This document shows, in pieces, positions 24,581-33,154 of a stretch of DNA of 64,000 nt. The DNA lies in the NCBI RefSeq assembly GCF_016811915.1, contig NZ_CP069127.1, positions 891,001-955,000 on the forward strand. Reading direction: 5' to 3'. The translations under genes and the position numbers were made by a program. Within the stretch, counting starts at the first letter, position 1. The number at the start of each line of letters is the position of its first letter. This DNA is from Brevibacillus choshinensis. Lineage in GTDB: Bacteria > Bacillota > Bacilli > Brevibacillales > Brevibacillaceae. The notes under the pieces were generated by a model. It was not told where the DNA came from and made no database searches. It saw nothing but the letters and a program-made list of their open reading frames with translations.

Positions 24581-26269
24581 ATGAAGCAGACAGTGGGAAC
24601 GAAATTGTTTGCCGGTTTTTTGTGCATGCTGGTCCTCATGGCCTCTTTAGGCTGGCTCGGGTTGCGAACGGAAGAACAAATCAACGGCAAGGCGGAAGAG
24701 ATCAACGAGAGCTGGCTTCCCAAGACAATCGCCATCATGAATATCAAATATCAGACGGAGCATTTTTTTTCGTTGCAAATTCAATACGCGAGTACGACCG
24801 ACTTGAGCAAAAAGGGCATTATCGACGCAGAGGCTCAGCAGACACTGGGGCAGATCCAAAAGCAATTTGAAGTGTATCAAAGCTTTCCGTTGAGTACAGA
24901 GGAAGAAAAGTATTTTCAGTCCTTGAAGGCTGCCTGGTTCAATTACCAGCAGGCGTATCAGACTCTGGTGGAGCAGTCGGGCGCAGTCTCGCTAGCGGAT
25001 TTGCTCAGGGAAGCAGACACCATGTTCCAAGTGACGGAGGGGTATTTGGAAAACCTCGTACGCCTGTGTCAGGAAGGAGCGGCAGCTGCAACGAAGCAGG
25101 CTGCATCTCTGCATGAATCGGGGAGGATGCAAGCGCTGATCAGCATGGGGGTTTCGCTGCTTATCAGTCTGCTGCTCTCGGTCATGCTGACCAGGCACAT
25201 CCGTCAGCCATTGCTGCAAGTCGTACAAGCCGTCAAGCTGGTCACGAAGGGACAGCTGGGCAAAGCGGATCTCGTCGTGAAAAACAGGGACGAGATCGGG
25301 GAATTGGCCAATCACGTCAATGAAATGCGTCACAAGCTGCGGGAATTTGCCATGCAGGTGCATGCAACCGCCGGACATGTTACATTCTCTTCCGACCAAT
25401 TGAGCAGACACGCGCAGGAGACGCTGGAAGCGAGCAACCAAATAGCTTTTGCCATGGAGGAGATCTCTGCGGGGAGCGACGCCACTGTCGCCAGCGCTGA
25501 AGAGAGCGCAAAGGCTATGGAGGAAATGGCAGTAGGCATTCAGCGTGTAGCAGAATCGACCGCTCTGCTGGCAGAAACGTCTGTCTCGGCTGAGCAAGAT
25601 GCGAGGAAAGGTATCCACTCATTGGTAAGAGCAACGGCCCAGATGAATGCCATCACTGCTGCGATGGACGAGTCTGTTAGCGTCATTCAGCAGTTGGGTG
25701 AAAGCTCGCAGCAGATTCAGCAAATCGTCGAGATGATCACACAGATAGCGTCTCAGACGAATCTGCTCGCCCTGAATGCCGCGATTGAGGCAGCACGTGC
25801 TGGGGAGCACGGGAGAGGATTTTCTGTCGTGGCAGAAGAAGTCCGGCAGCTGGCAGAGAGCTCCGACCGTTTTGCCAAGCAAATCGCCGCCCTGATCAAA
25901 AACGTGCAGGGTGAGGCGGATCAAGCCGTCGTTTCCATGCAGCGAATGGCCGGGGACGTTCATGGCGGCGCGGCAGTAGTAAAGGAGGCCGAGTCCGCTT
26001 TCGAGCAAATTACTCGCGGAATGGGCCAGATTGCGAGTCAGGTGCAGGAGGTGTCCGCGATTACGGAGGAGATGTCAGCGAGCGTCGAGCAATTGTCTGC
26101 CTCCTCGGCGCAGACCGCTTCCGTGGTAAGAGGGGGAGCAAAGCAGACGCATTTGATTGTGGGGGCCACGCAGACTCAGGTGCGGGCTTGCGAAGAAGTG
26201 ACCTCCGCCACTCTGTCGCTAAAGACGCAGGCAGAGGAGCTGAAGCGGGCAGTGGAATGGTTTCGATAA
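24581..26269 (+). CDS. Methyl-accepting chemotaxis protein
   Basis: A 562-residue chemoreceptor. There is a membrane segment near residues 8-28 ([20 protein letters not shown]), a four-helix-bundle ligand domain to about 185, a second membrane segment near 188-208, and HAMP. The long coiled-coil signalling domain contains the highly conserved tip [20 protein letters not shown]. Gln/Glu-rich methylation helices flank it. ATG 24581 has GGGAGGGAG about nine bases upstream. The ligand is unknown. It is monocistronic between two terminators. Confidence 0.95.
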   Translation: MKQTVGTKLFAGFLCMLVLMASLGWLGLRTEEQINGKAEEINESWLPKTIAIMNIKYQTEHFFSLQIQYASTTDLSKKGIIDAEAQQTLGQIQKQFEVYQSFPLSTEEEKYFQSLKAAWFNYQQAYQTLVEQSGAVSLADLLREADTMFQVTEGYLENLVRLCQEGAAAATKQAASLHESGRMQALISMGVSLLISLLLSVMLTRHIRQPLLQVVQAVKLVTKGQLGKADLVVKNRDEIGELANHVNEMRHKLREFAMQVHATAGHVTFSSDQLSRHAQETLEASNQIAFAMEEISAGSDATVASAEESAKAMEEMAVGIQRVAESTALLAETSVSAEQDARKGIHSLVRATAQMNAITAAMDESVSVIQQLGESSQQIQQIVEMITQIASQTNLLALNAAIEAARAGEHGRGFSVVAEEVRQLAESSDRFAKQIAALIKNVQGEADQAVVSMQRMAGDVHGGAAVVKEAESAFEQITRGMGQIASQVQEVSAITEEMSASVEQLSASSAQTASVVRGGAKQTHLIVGATQTQVRACEEVTSATLSLKTQAEELKRAVEWFR

Positions 26270-26278
26270 GGAAAGTCG

Positions 26279-26309
26279 ACCCTCAGGAGTTTCTTCTGAG
26301 GGTATTTTT
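26279..26309 (+). terminator. Terminator after the chemoreceptor gene
   Basis: ACCCTCAG/CTGAGGGT stem, nine-base loop, then ATTTTT. Confidence 0.9.
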
Positions 26310-26368
26310 GTGCAAGGCCATGAATACGAAAACAAAAGGAAAAGATAGAAATAGGAAAAGGGATAGGG

Positions 26369-26389
26369 TATAATACTTACTAAAAGTAA
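26369..26389. promoter_or_regulatory. Promoter -10 with overlapping palindromic operator
   Basis: TATAAT (26369-26374) is followed at once by the perfect palindrome TTACT-AAA-AGTAA (26377-26389), covering the expected start of transcription of the dioxygenase gene. A repressor there would block initiation. TTACT/AGTAA half-sites recall MarR/DUF24 repressors of the YodB/CatR type that control catechol and quinone genes in Bacillus; this assignment is inferred. Confidence 0.6.
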
Positions 26390-26421
26390 CTAAGTTTAAA
26401 AAATAAAGAGGAGAGTGTTTC

Positions 26422-27219
26422 ATGATGATGCCATCCCTGTTTATCGCTCACGGTGCACCTTTGCTCGCGATCGAAGACAATTCCTATACACAAGCGCTCA
26501 ACCATTTGCCAAATCTGCTTCCTCGTCGGCCCCGAGCGATCCTGATGTTTTCTGCTCACTGGGAGTCGTTCACACAAGAAGTGGGGGTCATGGAGACGTT
26601 CCCGACCATTCACGATTTTGGCGGTTTTCCGCAAGCTTTGTACGAAATCCAGTACCCGGCAAAAGGGGATCGTGAAATTGCAGAGGAGACAGTAGCGTTG
26701 CTGCAAGCCGCAGGTGTCCCAGTCAGCCTGAATCAGTCGCGTGGACTCGATCACGGACATTGGGTCGTGCTGAAAAAAGTGTACCCGGATGCAGATGTTC
26801 CGGTCGTATCGCTTTCAGTGAACCCGAATTTGACCATCGAGCAGCAGTATGCCATCGGAAAAGCGTTAAGTCCCCTTCGCGCGAAAGACGTGCTGATCAT
26901 CGGCAGCGGCAGCACGATTCACAACTTTTCCTACCTCGACATGCGGGAAACCTCCAATGGAGCGTTTGAATGGTCCCTGCAGTTCGAGGAATGGCTGAAG
27001 CATACATTGACCGATTGGAACGTAACGGATTTGGCTCAGTATCGCACCCTGGCACCCCACGCCGAAAAAGCGGTTCCCGCCTATGGCAGCGAGCACTTTG
27101 TTCCGCTCGTGTACGCGATGGGCGCGGCAGACGATGAGCGCATCGCCAATCGCCTGCACATGAGCTTCCGTTACGGCAGTCTGAGCCATACCATCTGGCA
27201 GTTCGGGCAAGCAAAATAA
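26422..27219 (+). CDS. LigB/DODA-type extradiol ring-cleavage dioxygenase
   Basis: A 265-residue non-heme iron or zinc enzyme of the class III extradiol group that includes YgiD and 4,5-DOPA dioxygenase. Metal-binding and catalytic His residues occur in LFIAHGAPLL, ILMFSAHWES, RGLDHGHWVVLK and GSGSTIHNFSYLD. It probably opens a catechol-like ring, so it may detoxify catechols. ATG 26422 follows GAGGAGAG. Its stop overlaps the start of the sigma-factor gene (TAATG), so the two are translationally coupled. A palindromic operator covers its promoter. Confidence 0.88.
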   Translation: MMMPSLFIAHGAPLLAIEDNSYTQALNHLPNLLPRRPRAILMFSAHWESFTQEVGVMETFPTIHDFGGFPQALYEIQYPAKGDREIAEETVALLQAAGVPVSLNQSRGLDHGHWVVLKKVYPDADVPVVSLSVNPNLTIEQQYAIGKALSPLRAKDVLIIGSGSTIHNFSYLDMRETSNGAFEWSLQFEEWLKHTLTDWNVTDLAQYRTLAPHAEKAVPAYGSEHFVPLVYAMGAADDERIANRLHMSFRYGSLSHTIWQFGQAK

Positions 27220-28103
27220 TGACAGTGTGGATGGAGGATGTGTATCGACAGTACAAACCACTTCTGTTTACCCTTGCCTATCGCATGCTGGGATCGGTGG
27301 CAGAGGCCGAGGATATTGTTCAGGAGACCTTTCTTGCTTTGACACAGAGCGGCGTCGAGGACATCCACCATTTGAAAAGCTATTTGTGCAAAGCAGTCAC
27401 AAATCGTTGCCTGGATACGTGGAAGTCAGCTCGCTGGAAGAGGGAGCAGTACGTTGGGGAATGGCTGCCGGAGCCGTTGGCAGATGGCTCTTTGGAGAAT
27501 GATCCCCTTCAATCTGTCCTGATGGAAGAATCGATCTCATACGGACTTCTCGTCTTGCTGGAGAATCTTTCGCCGGATGAGCGGGCGGTTTACGTATTGC
27601 GTACGGCGCTTGGCTACGATTACCGGGCCATTGCCGAAATGCTCGACAAATCCGAAGCAGGGTGCCGCAAGCTGTTCAGTCGTGCCCAGCAAAAGCTCGA
27701 TGGCGCAGGAGAGGGCTTGCAGGTAGCCGTACAGCCGGAGCGTTCAAAGAGATTGGTAGAACAGCTGATCGCGGCCATGTCCCGCGCAGATGCAGGAGCA
27801 CTGGTGCAATTGCTGAGCCAGGATGCCGTACTCATCACAGATGGAGGCGGAAAAACCCGTGCAGCAATCCATCCGATTCGTTCCGATCAGCGCGTAGTCG
27901 CTTTCCTGACCGGCGTGTGGCGCAAGTGGGAGAAAAACGTCCAGATCCAGGTGGTATCCATTAATGGCCAGCCAGGCATTGTCGTCACAGCTGAAGGCCA
28001 GCCGACCAGAGTCATCAACGTGGTGCTGAATCCCGATGAGGATCGAATCGAACGGCTATACATGATGATCAATCCAGAAAAGTTGAAGCATTTTTCCCTG
28101 TGA
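27219..28103 (+). CDS. ECF41-group RNA polymerase sigma factor with C-terminal regulatory domain
   Basis: A 294-residue sigma factor. Region 2 has FTLAYRMLGSVAEAEDIVQE and region 4 LGYDYRAIAEMLDKSEAGC. Unlike most ECF factors it has no anti-sigma gene but a SnoaL-like C-terminal domain (about residues 175-294) carrying DGGGK (TDGGGKTRA) and NPEKL (MINPEKLKHF), the signature motifs of ECF41/SigJ. These domains tune promoter binding. The gene overlaps the dioxygenase stop and is followed by a carboxymuconolactone-decarboxylase-family gene, the classic ECF41 partner, with a matching promoter. Confidence 0.92.
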   Translation: MTVWMEDVYRQYKPLLFTLAYRMLGSVAEAEDIVQETFLALTQSGVEDIHHLKSYLCKAVTNRCLDTWKSARWKREQYVGEWLPEPLADGSLENDPLQSVLMEESISYGLLVLLENLSPDERAVYVLRTALGYDYRAIAEMLDKSEAGCRKLFSRAQQKLDGAGEGLQVAVQPERSKRLVEQLIAAMSRADAGALVQLLSQDAVLITDGGGKTRAAIHPIRSDQRVVAFLTGVWRKWEKNVQIQVVSINGQPGIVVTAEGQPTRVINVVLNPDEDRIERLYMMINPEKLKHFSL

Positions 28104-28114
28104 GCACGTTTTTT

Positions 28115-28141
28115 GGTCACAAAAACGGAGCGTCACTCGTC
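28115..28141 (+). promoter_or_regulatory. ECF41-type promoter
   Basis: GGTCACA (28115-28121) and CGTC (28138-28141) with a 16-base spacer match the ECF41 consensus TGTCACA-N16-CGTC with one mismatch. It sits between the sigma-factor gene and its likely target. Confidence 0.75.
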
Positions 28142-28184
28142 TTGGAGATTGAAACGACATTCCAAACAGAGGGGAAAGATGATC

Positions 28185-28631
28185 ATGAAAGCCAGAATGA
28201 ACTATAGATCCGCCAATCCGGGAGCACTCAACGCGATGCTGCAGCTGGAGAAATTCGTCCAGGAGAGCGGATTGGACAAAAAGCTCATCGAACTGATCAA
28301 AATTCGCGCCTCCCAAATCAACGGCTGCGCCTTTTGTCTCGACATGCATACCAAGGACGCGCGCAAGCTGGGTGAAACCGAACAGCGCATCTACTTGCTC
28401 AATGCTTGGAGAGAAGCCGGGTTCTACACGGATGCGGAACGCGCGGTGCTGGCACTGACAGAAGCGGTTACCCTGATTTCAAAAGGCGGCGTATCTGATG
28501 AAATTTATGCAGATGTCCGCGAGCATTTCGATGAGCAGCAATATGTGTCCTTGATCATGGCGATCAACACCATTAATGCGTGGAATCGGATTGCGATCTC
28601 GACCGGGATGACGGCTCCATTTGAAATGTAG
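28185..28631 (+). CDS. Carboxymuconolactone decarboxylase/AhpD-family protein
   Basis: A 148-residue all-helical protein. The redox motif CAFCLDMHTKDARKLG (C-x2-C-x3-H) is typical of AhpD-like alkylhydroperoxidase members and is near residues 45-60. It probably reduces peroxides or reactive electrophiles using the Cys pair. The start may be ATG 28185 or 28179, as GAGGGG lies at 28169-28174. The ECF41 promoter immediately upstream predicts direct sigma-factor control. A terminator follows. Confidence 0.9.
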   Translation: MKARMNYRSANPGALNAMLQLEKFVQESGLDKKLIELIKIRASQINGCAFCLDMHTKDARKLGETEQRIYLLNAWREAGFYTDAERAVLALTEAVTLISKGGVSDEIYADVREHFDEQQYVSLIMAINTINAWNRIAISTGMTAPFEM

Positions 28632-28644
28632 GCACCGAGCATGA

Positions 28645-28690
28645 AAAGAGTGGCAAGGGGAGGCGGGTTCTCCTCTCGCCGCTCTTTTTT
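28645..28690 (+). terminator. Terminator after the AhpD-family gene
   Basis: A long imperfect stem (AGAGTGGCAAGGGGAG with CTCCTCTCGCCGCTCT) is followed by six T residues. Confidence 0.85.
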
Positions 28691-28725
28691 GCGAAGGCAG
28701 CCGCCGTGCGTGACTTGCTGACATG

Positions 28726-28734
28726 TGCTACAAT
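28726..28734 (+). promoter_or_regulatory. Extended -10 promoter of the hydrolase transcript
   Basis: TGCTACAAT is an extended -10 box; no good -35 is visible. Transcription from about 28741 would give a 187-base leader containing the short ORF at 28788. Confidence 0.55.
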
Positions 28735-28787
28735 GATAGTAGGCGGGGTGAATACCCAGTCAGTTCAACGAGAAGGGTGTGTGTAGC

Positions 28788-28817
28788 GTGATTATCCAAT
28801 TCATTCGTCTGCGCTAA
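28788..28817 (+). CDS. Nine-codon leader peptide ending in Arg-Leu-Arg
   Basis: A GTG-initiated ORF encodes MIIQFIRLR and stops at TAA. A GAAGGGTG ribosome site lies eight bases upstream. The terminal R-L-R is the +X+ arrest motif of macrolide-sensing leaders (ermD, msr types). Its coding bases are antisense to the ribosome site of the downstream hydrolase, so translation of this ORF probably controls that gene rather than making a functional peptide. Certainty rests on the motif and the pairing; there is no experimental proof. Confidence 0.7.
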   Translation: MIIQFIRLR

Positions 28818-28925
28818 CTTGGTGTACACTCAAGGGCTCATTCATTTTTTGCGAAAAGTGTGTGGGTTTATTTGAGTTTGCCTTTTGTCAATTAGCGTGC
28901 AAATACGAATGAAATGGGGAATGAT
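28788..28925 (+). promoter_or_regulatory. Candidate translational attenuator of the alpha/beta hydrolase
   Basis: Bases 28788-28808 pair antiparallel with 28905-28925 (16 Watson-Crick and 2 G-U pairs of 21), burying the hydrolase Shine-Dalgarno GGGGA at 28916-28920. A further CGCTAA/TTAGCG pairing joins 28812-28817 with 28892-28897. Internal alternatives ACTCAA/TTGAGT and ACACT/AGTGT exist. A ribosome stalled near codons 7-9 would break the main stem and expose the ribosome site. Confidence 0.72.
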
Positions 28926-28927
28926 TC

Positions 28928-29779
28928 ATGCAACGCGAAACCATCCATCCTATCAACGGAATTGAAATTTGTGCAGAGAGCTTCGGCAATCCCAATGATC
29001 CGGCCATCTTGCTGATCATGGGAGCCATGTGCTCGATGGTGTACTGGGATACAGAATTTTGCCAGCGTCTGGCGGATACGGGCCGTTTTGTCATTCGCTA
29101 TGACAATCGCGATGTGGGACGCTCCACGACATACGATCCGGGAACATCCAATTACACGGTAGCGGATATGGCGAGTGACGCAGTGGGTGTACTCGATGCC
29201 TACCAGATCGAAAAGGCCCATTTGGTCGGGATGTCACTCGGAGGAATGATTGCCCAAGTGATCGCGGTTCATTATCCGCAACGTGTGCAGTCATTGACAT
29301 TGGTTGCATCCGGCATTTTTGGCTCCGATCAGAACGACCGCAACCTGCCTCCCATGGATGAGAGCATTCTTGCGTACCATGCCAATGCTGGCAGCTTGGA
29401 TTGGACGGACGAAAAAGCGGTTGCGAGCTATTTGGCGGAAGGATCGGCTTTGCTGTGCGGTCCCGCCCATACCTTCAACAAAGAGCGCGCTTTCGCCCAG
29501 GTCACTGCGGAGATCAAGAGAGCGAGAAACTTGCTCAGCATGTTCAATCACGCTCTGCTCGTGGGGGATGATGAATTTGAAGGCAAGCATGCGGATATAA
29601 AGGTGCCGACTTTGGTGATCCACGGTACACATGACCCGGTGCTTCCGTTCGAACATGCACGGGCTCTCGTGAGGGAAATCCCTGAAGCTGCCTTGCTGAC
29701 CTTGGATGGGTCGGGACATGAGGTGCATGAGGACGATTGGGATACGATCATCCGAGCGGTAGCTGCCCACACGAAATAA
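28928..29779 (+). CDS. Alpha/beta hydrolase, RdmC/EstT-like esterase
   Basis: A 283-residue serine hydrolase. The oxyanion region is LLIMGAMCSMVYWDTEF, with VIRYDNRDVGRSTTYDPG as in aclacinomycin methylesterase RdmC. The nucleophile is in HLVGMSLGGMIAQ (Ser near residue 103), the acid in VIHGTHDPVLP and the His in LDGSGHEVHED. Macrolide esterase EstT belongs to the same broad group. The leader ORF with R-L-R and the hidden ribosome site suggest antibiotic induction, so an esterase acting on a macrolide is a reasonable hypothesis, not a proven one. ATG 28928 follows GGGGA. Confidence 0.85.
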   Translation: MQRETIHPINGIEICAESFGNPNDPAILLIMGAMCSMVYWDTEFCQRLADTGRFVIRYDNRDVGRSTTYDPGTSNYTVADMASDAVGVLDAYQIEKAHLVGMSLGGMIAQVIAVHYPQRVQSLTLVASGIFGSDQNDRNLPPMDESILAYHANAGSLDWTDEKAVASYLAEGSALLCGPAHTFNKERAFAQVTAEIKRARNLLSMFNHALLVGDDEFEGKHADIKVPTLVIHGTHDPVLPFEHARALVREIPEAALLTLDGSGHEVHEDDWDTIIRAVAAHTK

Positions 29780-29786
29780 GCGGAAA

Positions 29787-29832
29787 CAAAAAAGGGTTAC
29801 CGTCTGGCGATTGCCGGTGGTACCCTTTTTCT
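29787..29832. terminator. Bidirectional terminator
   Basis: AAAAAAGGGT on the left and ACCCTTTTT on the right form a stem between the convergent hydrolase and flavin-binding genes. Confidence 0.8.
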
Positions 29833-29852
29833 TCGTTTGGACAGGGACCCGA

Positions 29853-30410
29853 TCAGTCTTGCTTTTTGCTGTCTTGCCCGATTGTCCGTCCGGGATAAAA
29901 GTGCTTGTCTTCAGGCAGCGGGTTTCCTTTGGCGGTGATGCTATCAGGCCTAATCCGAAACACGGCAGTCACGCTGTTCATGGATGAACGGTATTTGACT
30001 ACATGCTGCAGGGAAAGCGGCTCCGGGTAGTAGCCGGGGACGTACTTGTCGAGCATGGCCTGCATGGCGTCGCGCATTTCTTCCGGGTCCTGTACGCGCT
30101 CGATTGTTCCCGACAGAAAGACGCTCATGTAAGCCGTGTCCGTATGAGCGGGGATCGGGTCGGCGATCGTTCCATATTCCTCGCAGACGCTGAAGCATAC
30201 GCGGTTGTTGGCATTGATCAGATCCACCTTGCGTCCGGAGTCTGCGCCATGAAAGTAGATGTGGCCATTCCACCAGCAAAAATTCAAGGGGATGATGTAC
30301 GGCTCTGTTCCATCGGTCAGACCCAGATTCCCTACCTTGGCCACTGCCAGAAAGGCGTCAATTTGGTCTTGATCGGTCAACGTACGTTTTGAATAGCGAA
30401 TAGGTATCAT
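29853..30410 (-). CDS. Pyridoxamine 5'-phosphate oxidase-family flavin-binding protein
   Basis: A 185-residue split-barrel protein of the Pyridox_ox_2 group (5-nitroimidazole-resistance NimA-like). Typical segments are VGNLGLTDGTEPYIIPLNF near residues 30-48, HIYFHGADSGRKVDLINAN and VCFSVCEEYGTI. It probably binds FMN or a related flavin and may reduce nitro compounds or heme-related substrates. ATG 30410 has GGAGGG six bases upstream. It is single, between the terminator shared with the hydrolase and that of YfhP. Confidence 0.87.
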   Translation of the reverse strand: MIPIRYSKRTLTDQDQIDAFLAVAKVGNLGLTDGTEPYIIPLNFCWWNGHIYFHGADSGRKVDLINANNRVCFSVCEEYGTIADPIPAHTDTAYMSVFLSGTIERVQDPEEMRDAMQAMLDKYVPGYYPEPLSLQHVVKYRSSMNSVTAVFRIRPDSITAKGNPLPEDKHFYPGRTIGQDSKKQD

Positions 30411-30521
30411 CGTGGTCCCTCCATCTGACAAGCAGGTTTCCTTCGAATTTGCTAGCCTTATCGTAGCGGGATTTTGCCATGGTCAAAAGGGGCAGTTTTC
30501 AAGTGCTATGGCAGGTCAGAC

Positions 30522-30551
30522 GAAAAAGCCGCCCAATCATGGATGGGCGGC
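30522..30551 (-). terminator. Terminator of yfhP
   Basis: On the minus strand, GCCGCCCA/TGGGCGGC arms with an eight-base loop precede a run of five T. Confidence 0.9.
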
Positions 30552-30558
30552 GTGCGTA

Positions 30559-31554
30559 TTATCCGAGCTGTCGGTTGGGGTCCATTTTTTTGGTCAATTG
30601 GTCTTCACCGCGATGGATCCAGCCAACGAACGAATCGCGGATTTCCAAATCATATCCGAGGTAAACCACGGCGACAAACATGTAGTGGCTCTTTCCTTGA
30701 AAACGCGAGCGGTAGCGCAAATCGATCCATTTCACCTCGTAGCCAAATGGTCTTTCGGTTGTCTCGACATGAACATGGTGAGTAAACGAGAGAAACGACT
30801 GCACCTTGCGACTCTTTTTCGCCGCTTCGATCACCTCTGTTTCAGGTTTGATCGAAAACGTGTCGAGAATGATCACATCACCGGAATGGATTTCCCCCAC
30901 GTACCAATGATGCTCCGTTTTGGCTACGAAAGTCCAATGTGTCCACGAAATCGTGGGAATGATCGTGTAGACGCCCGCTTTTCCAATGCGCTGACGAACC
31001 AGCTCAGTGGTGCGCTTTTGTGCTTGGATGCGCCAGTAGTAATAGAACGCGATGATCACGTAAATCCACAAAAACAATCGGCCCGGCTCAAGCCCTGCAG
31101 CCCAAAGCATGAAGCCTACGAGATGAGCGGCGAATATGAACGGGTCAAAAATAAAAATGGCGTTGAGAGCGACCCATTTGTCTCGAAACGGATACAGCCC
31201 TTTGGTTCCATAGGAATTGAACAAGTCGACAAATACGTGCAGACAGACCGCCAGAAAGATCCAACCCAATAAGTGGAGCCACGAGGTTTGTGGCATAATG
31301 GCCTGAATGAGGGCAAACAGCGCACCTGTCCAGAGAAACAGCGCAGGAACAGAGTGTGATACGCCCCTGTGGTTGCGAACGTAAGCCGCGGTACCCCGCA
31401 GTCGGATCAGGCCATCCAGATCAGGTGCTTGCGATCCGATGACAGTTCCGAGCATGACGGCTTCCGCGAGTCCCGGAGTAGTTGCTACGACAGGATCGAG
31501 ATAGGCGAGACCGGCCAATCCGAAGCCCATGGCAAAGTGTGTGGCAGTATCCAT
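30559..31554 (-). CDS. yfhP: YfhP-like membrane metal-dependent hydrolase
   Basis: A 331-residue membrane protein of the YdjM/YfhP metal-dependent hydrolase family. The N-terminus MDTATHFAMGFGLAGLAYLD holds an early His; GSQAPDLDGLIRLRG and RNHRGVSHSVPALFLWTG carry conserved Asp/His. Several membrane segments follow, then a soluble C-terminal domain. In Bacillus, yfhP lies next to and divergent from mutY (yfhQ), as here apart from one small gene. ATG 31554 follows GGAGGA. The substrate is unknown; a regulatory role has been proposed in Bacillus. Confidence 0.88.
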   Translation of the reverse strand: MDTATHFAMGFGLAGLAYLDPVVATTPGLAEAVMLGTVIGSQAPDLDGLIRLRGTAAYVRNHRGVSHSVPALFLWTGALFALIQAIMPQTSWLHLLGWIFLAVCLHVFVDLFNSYGTKGLYPFRDKWVALNAIFIFDPFIFAAHLVGFMLWAAGLEPGRLFLWIYVIIAFYYYWRIQAQKRTTELVRQRIGKAGVYTIIPTISWTHWTFVAKTEHHWYVGEIHSGDVIILDTFSIKPETEVIEAAKKSRKVQSFLSFTHHVHVETTERPFGYEVKWIDLRYRSRFQGKSHYMFVAVVYLGYDLEIRDSFVGWIHRGEDQLTKKMDPNRQLG

Positions 31555-31717
31555 GGAATCGTCGTACTCCTCCTTTCCTCCTTGGCTGTATTGATTATTG
31601 TTTATTATAGCGCGCGTAGCAGGAGATTTCCCGCCCCATTTGAAAAAAATTGTGATCTTGTTCCGGTTTCCTCAAAAAAGTATGATGATAAAGGGTTGAC
31701 CTCAAAAGGGGGACGTC

Positions 31718-32008
31718 ATGGTGCTCACCGTATTCATGGAATATAAGCTGGATTCTGCCAAGCGGGCAAACGCTCTTTCGCTCCTTGCAGACATGTCCGA
31801 TAAACTTGCGGCGATGGGTGCGACTGGGTACCGCTGCATGGAAGGTCTGGACCAGCCAGGGCTTTTTGTAGAAGCGTTTGAGGTCCAGGCAGTGGAACAG
31901 TACGAGAGAATCAAGGCTTGGCGACAGGCGGATGAAGCCTTTTGCGATTGTGTAGCGGGCGGAGCTGCCAAGCTGCACGTATGGGCGTTTCGTCCCGCTG
32001 AGCTATAA
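31718..32008 (+). CDS. Hypothetical 96-residue protein
   Basis: A small soluble protein with alternating strands and helices (MVLTVFMEYKLDSAKRANAL, FVEAFEVQAVEQYERIKAWR), suggesting a ferredoxin-like dimeric alpha/beta-barrel, but no family is recognised. Two Cys (FCDCVAGG) near residue 76 could bind metal. ATG 31718 has AGGGGGAC upstream. It lies 24 bases before mutY and is probably in the same unit. Confidence 0.7.
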   Translation: MVLTVFMEYKLDSAKRANALSLLADMSDKLAAMGATGYRCMEGLDQPGLFVEAFEVQAVEQYERIKAWRQADEAFCDCVAGGAAKLHVWAFRPAEL

Positions 32009-32032
32009 CGAAAAGGAGCAAGAAAACGACAG

Positions 32033-33154
32033 ATGGCAGCAAAAAAAGTGAAAGAATTACCCTATACATTACCGGAAGAATTTCACGTCTTCGGCTTCTC
32101 CTCCGATTTGCTGGCCTGGTACGATTCGCAAAAGCGGGATTTGCCGTGGAGAATCAACCGCGATCCGTACCGAGTCTGGGTCTCTGAAATCATGCTGCAG
32201 CAGACGCGTGTGGAGACCGTCAAACCTTATTATGCGAATTTCATGGAGAAATTTCCGACCCTAGGCGCATTGGCAGAAGCTCCCGAAGATGAAGTGCTCA
32301 AAGCGTGGGAAGGCCTCGGTTACTACTCGCGTGCGCGCAACCTGCAAGCGGCAGCTCGTGAGGTGCAGGCGCGCTACGGGGGAATCGTCCCGGACACGCC
32401 CGAGGAAATTGCAACGCTAAAAGGGGTGGGCCCTTACACGGCTGGAGCGATTCTGAGCATTGCCTACGAAAAGCCTGAGCCGGCAGTGGATGGCAACGTC
32501 ATGCGCGTCTTTTCGCGCTTGCTCTATCTGACCGACGATATCGCCAAGCCGGCCACCCGCATCAAGATCGAGCATCTCGTCCGCCAGGTGATTCCTGCGG
32601 GAAGAGCGGGTGACTTCAATCAAGCCCTCATGGAGCTGGGAGCGATGGTCTGTGTACCGCGTTCACCGCAGTGCTTGACCTGTCCGGTATTCGACTACTG
32701 CATCTCCCGTCAGGAAGGCGTGCAGGAGGATCTGCCGATCAAAGGGAAGGCCAAGCCTCCGCGCCCTGTACATCTGCAGGTGGCCGTCATCATGCGTGAA
32801 GGACAGGTGCTGATCAACAAACGTCCGGAAACAGGTCTGCTGGCGGGCATGTGGGAGTTCCCGATGGTGGAAACAGATGTCAGCAGTCCTTCCGCCAAAC
32901 AGGATATTCTGGCGAATGGCTTGTACGATCGTTTTGCCGTCGAGATTGAAGTGCTGGAGCCTCTGGGGGAGGTACAGCATACGTTTTCTCATTTGCATTG
33001 GAGCATGCAGGTATGGTCTTGTGACTGGATCGCAGGAAATGATCTTCCTCCCAACGCAAAATTTGTTTCCGTGGACGAGCTTGACACCTATACCTTTCCC
33101 ATGGCTCATCACAAAATTCGTGAAATCATGCAGCAAAAAAGCGACCTCTCCTGA
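32033..33154 (+). CDS. mutY: Adenine DNA glycosylase MutY
   Basis: A 373-residue base-excision enzyme removing adenine opposite 8-oxoguanine. The helix-hairpin-helix LKGVGPYTAGAILSIAY and the catalytic Asp in PAVDGNVMRVFSRL are near residues 125-165. EIMLQQTRVETV is near 48-59. The iron-sulfur cluster Cys set is CVPRSPQCLTCPVFDYC. The C-terminal NUDIX-like domain (about 240-365) recognises 8-oxoG. It is downstream of the 96-residue gene. A bidirectional terminator covers its stop codon. Confidence 0.96.
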   Translation: MAAKKVKELPYTLPEEFHVFGFSSDLLAWYDSQKRDLPWRINRDPYRVWVSEIMLQQTRVETVKPYYANFMEKFPTLGALAEAPEDEVLKAWEGLGYYSRARNLQAAAREVQARYGGIVPDTPEEIATLKGVGPYTAGAILSIAYEKPEPAVDGNVMRVFSRLLYLTDDIAKPATRIKIEHLVRQVIPAGRAGDFNQALMELGAMVCVPRSPQCLTCPVFDYCISRQEGVQEDLPIKGKAKPPRPVHLQVAVIMREGQVLINKRPETGLLAGMWEFPMVETDVSSPSAKQDILANGLYDRFAVEIEVLEPLGEVQHTFSHLHWSMQVWSCDWIAGNDLPPNAKFVSVDELDTYTFPMAHHKIREIMQQKSDLS

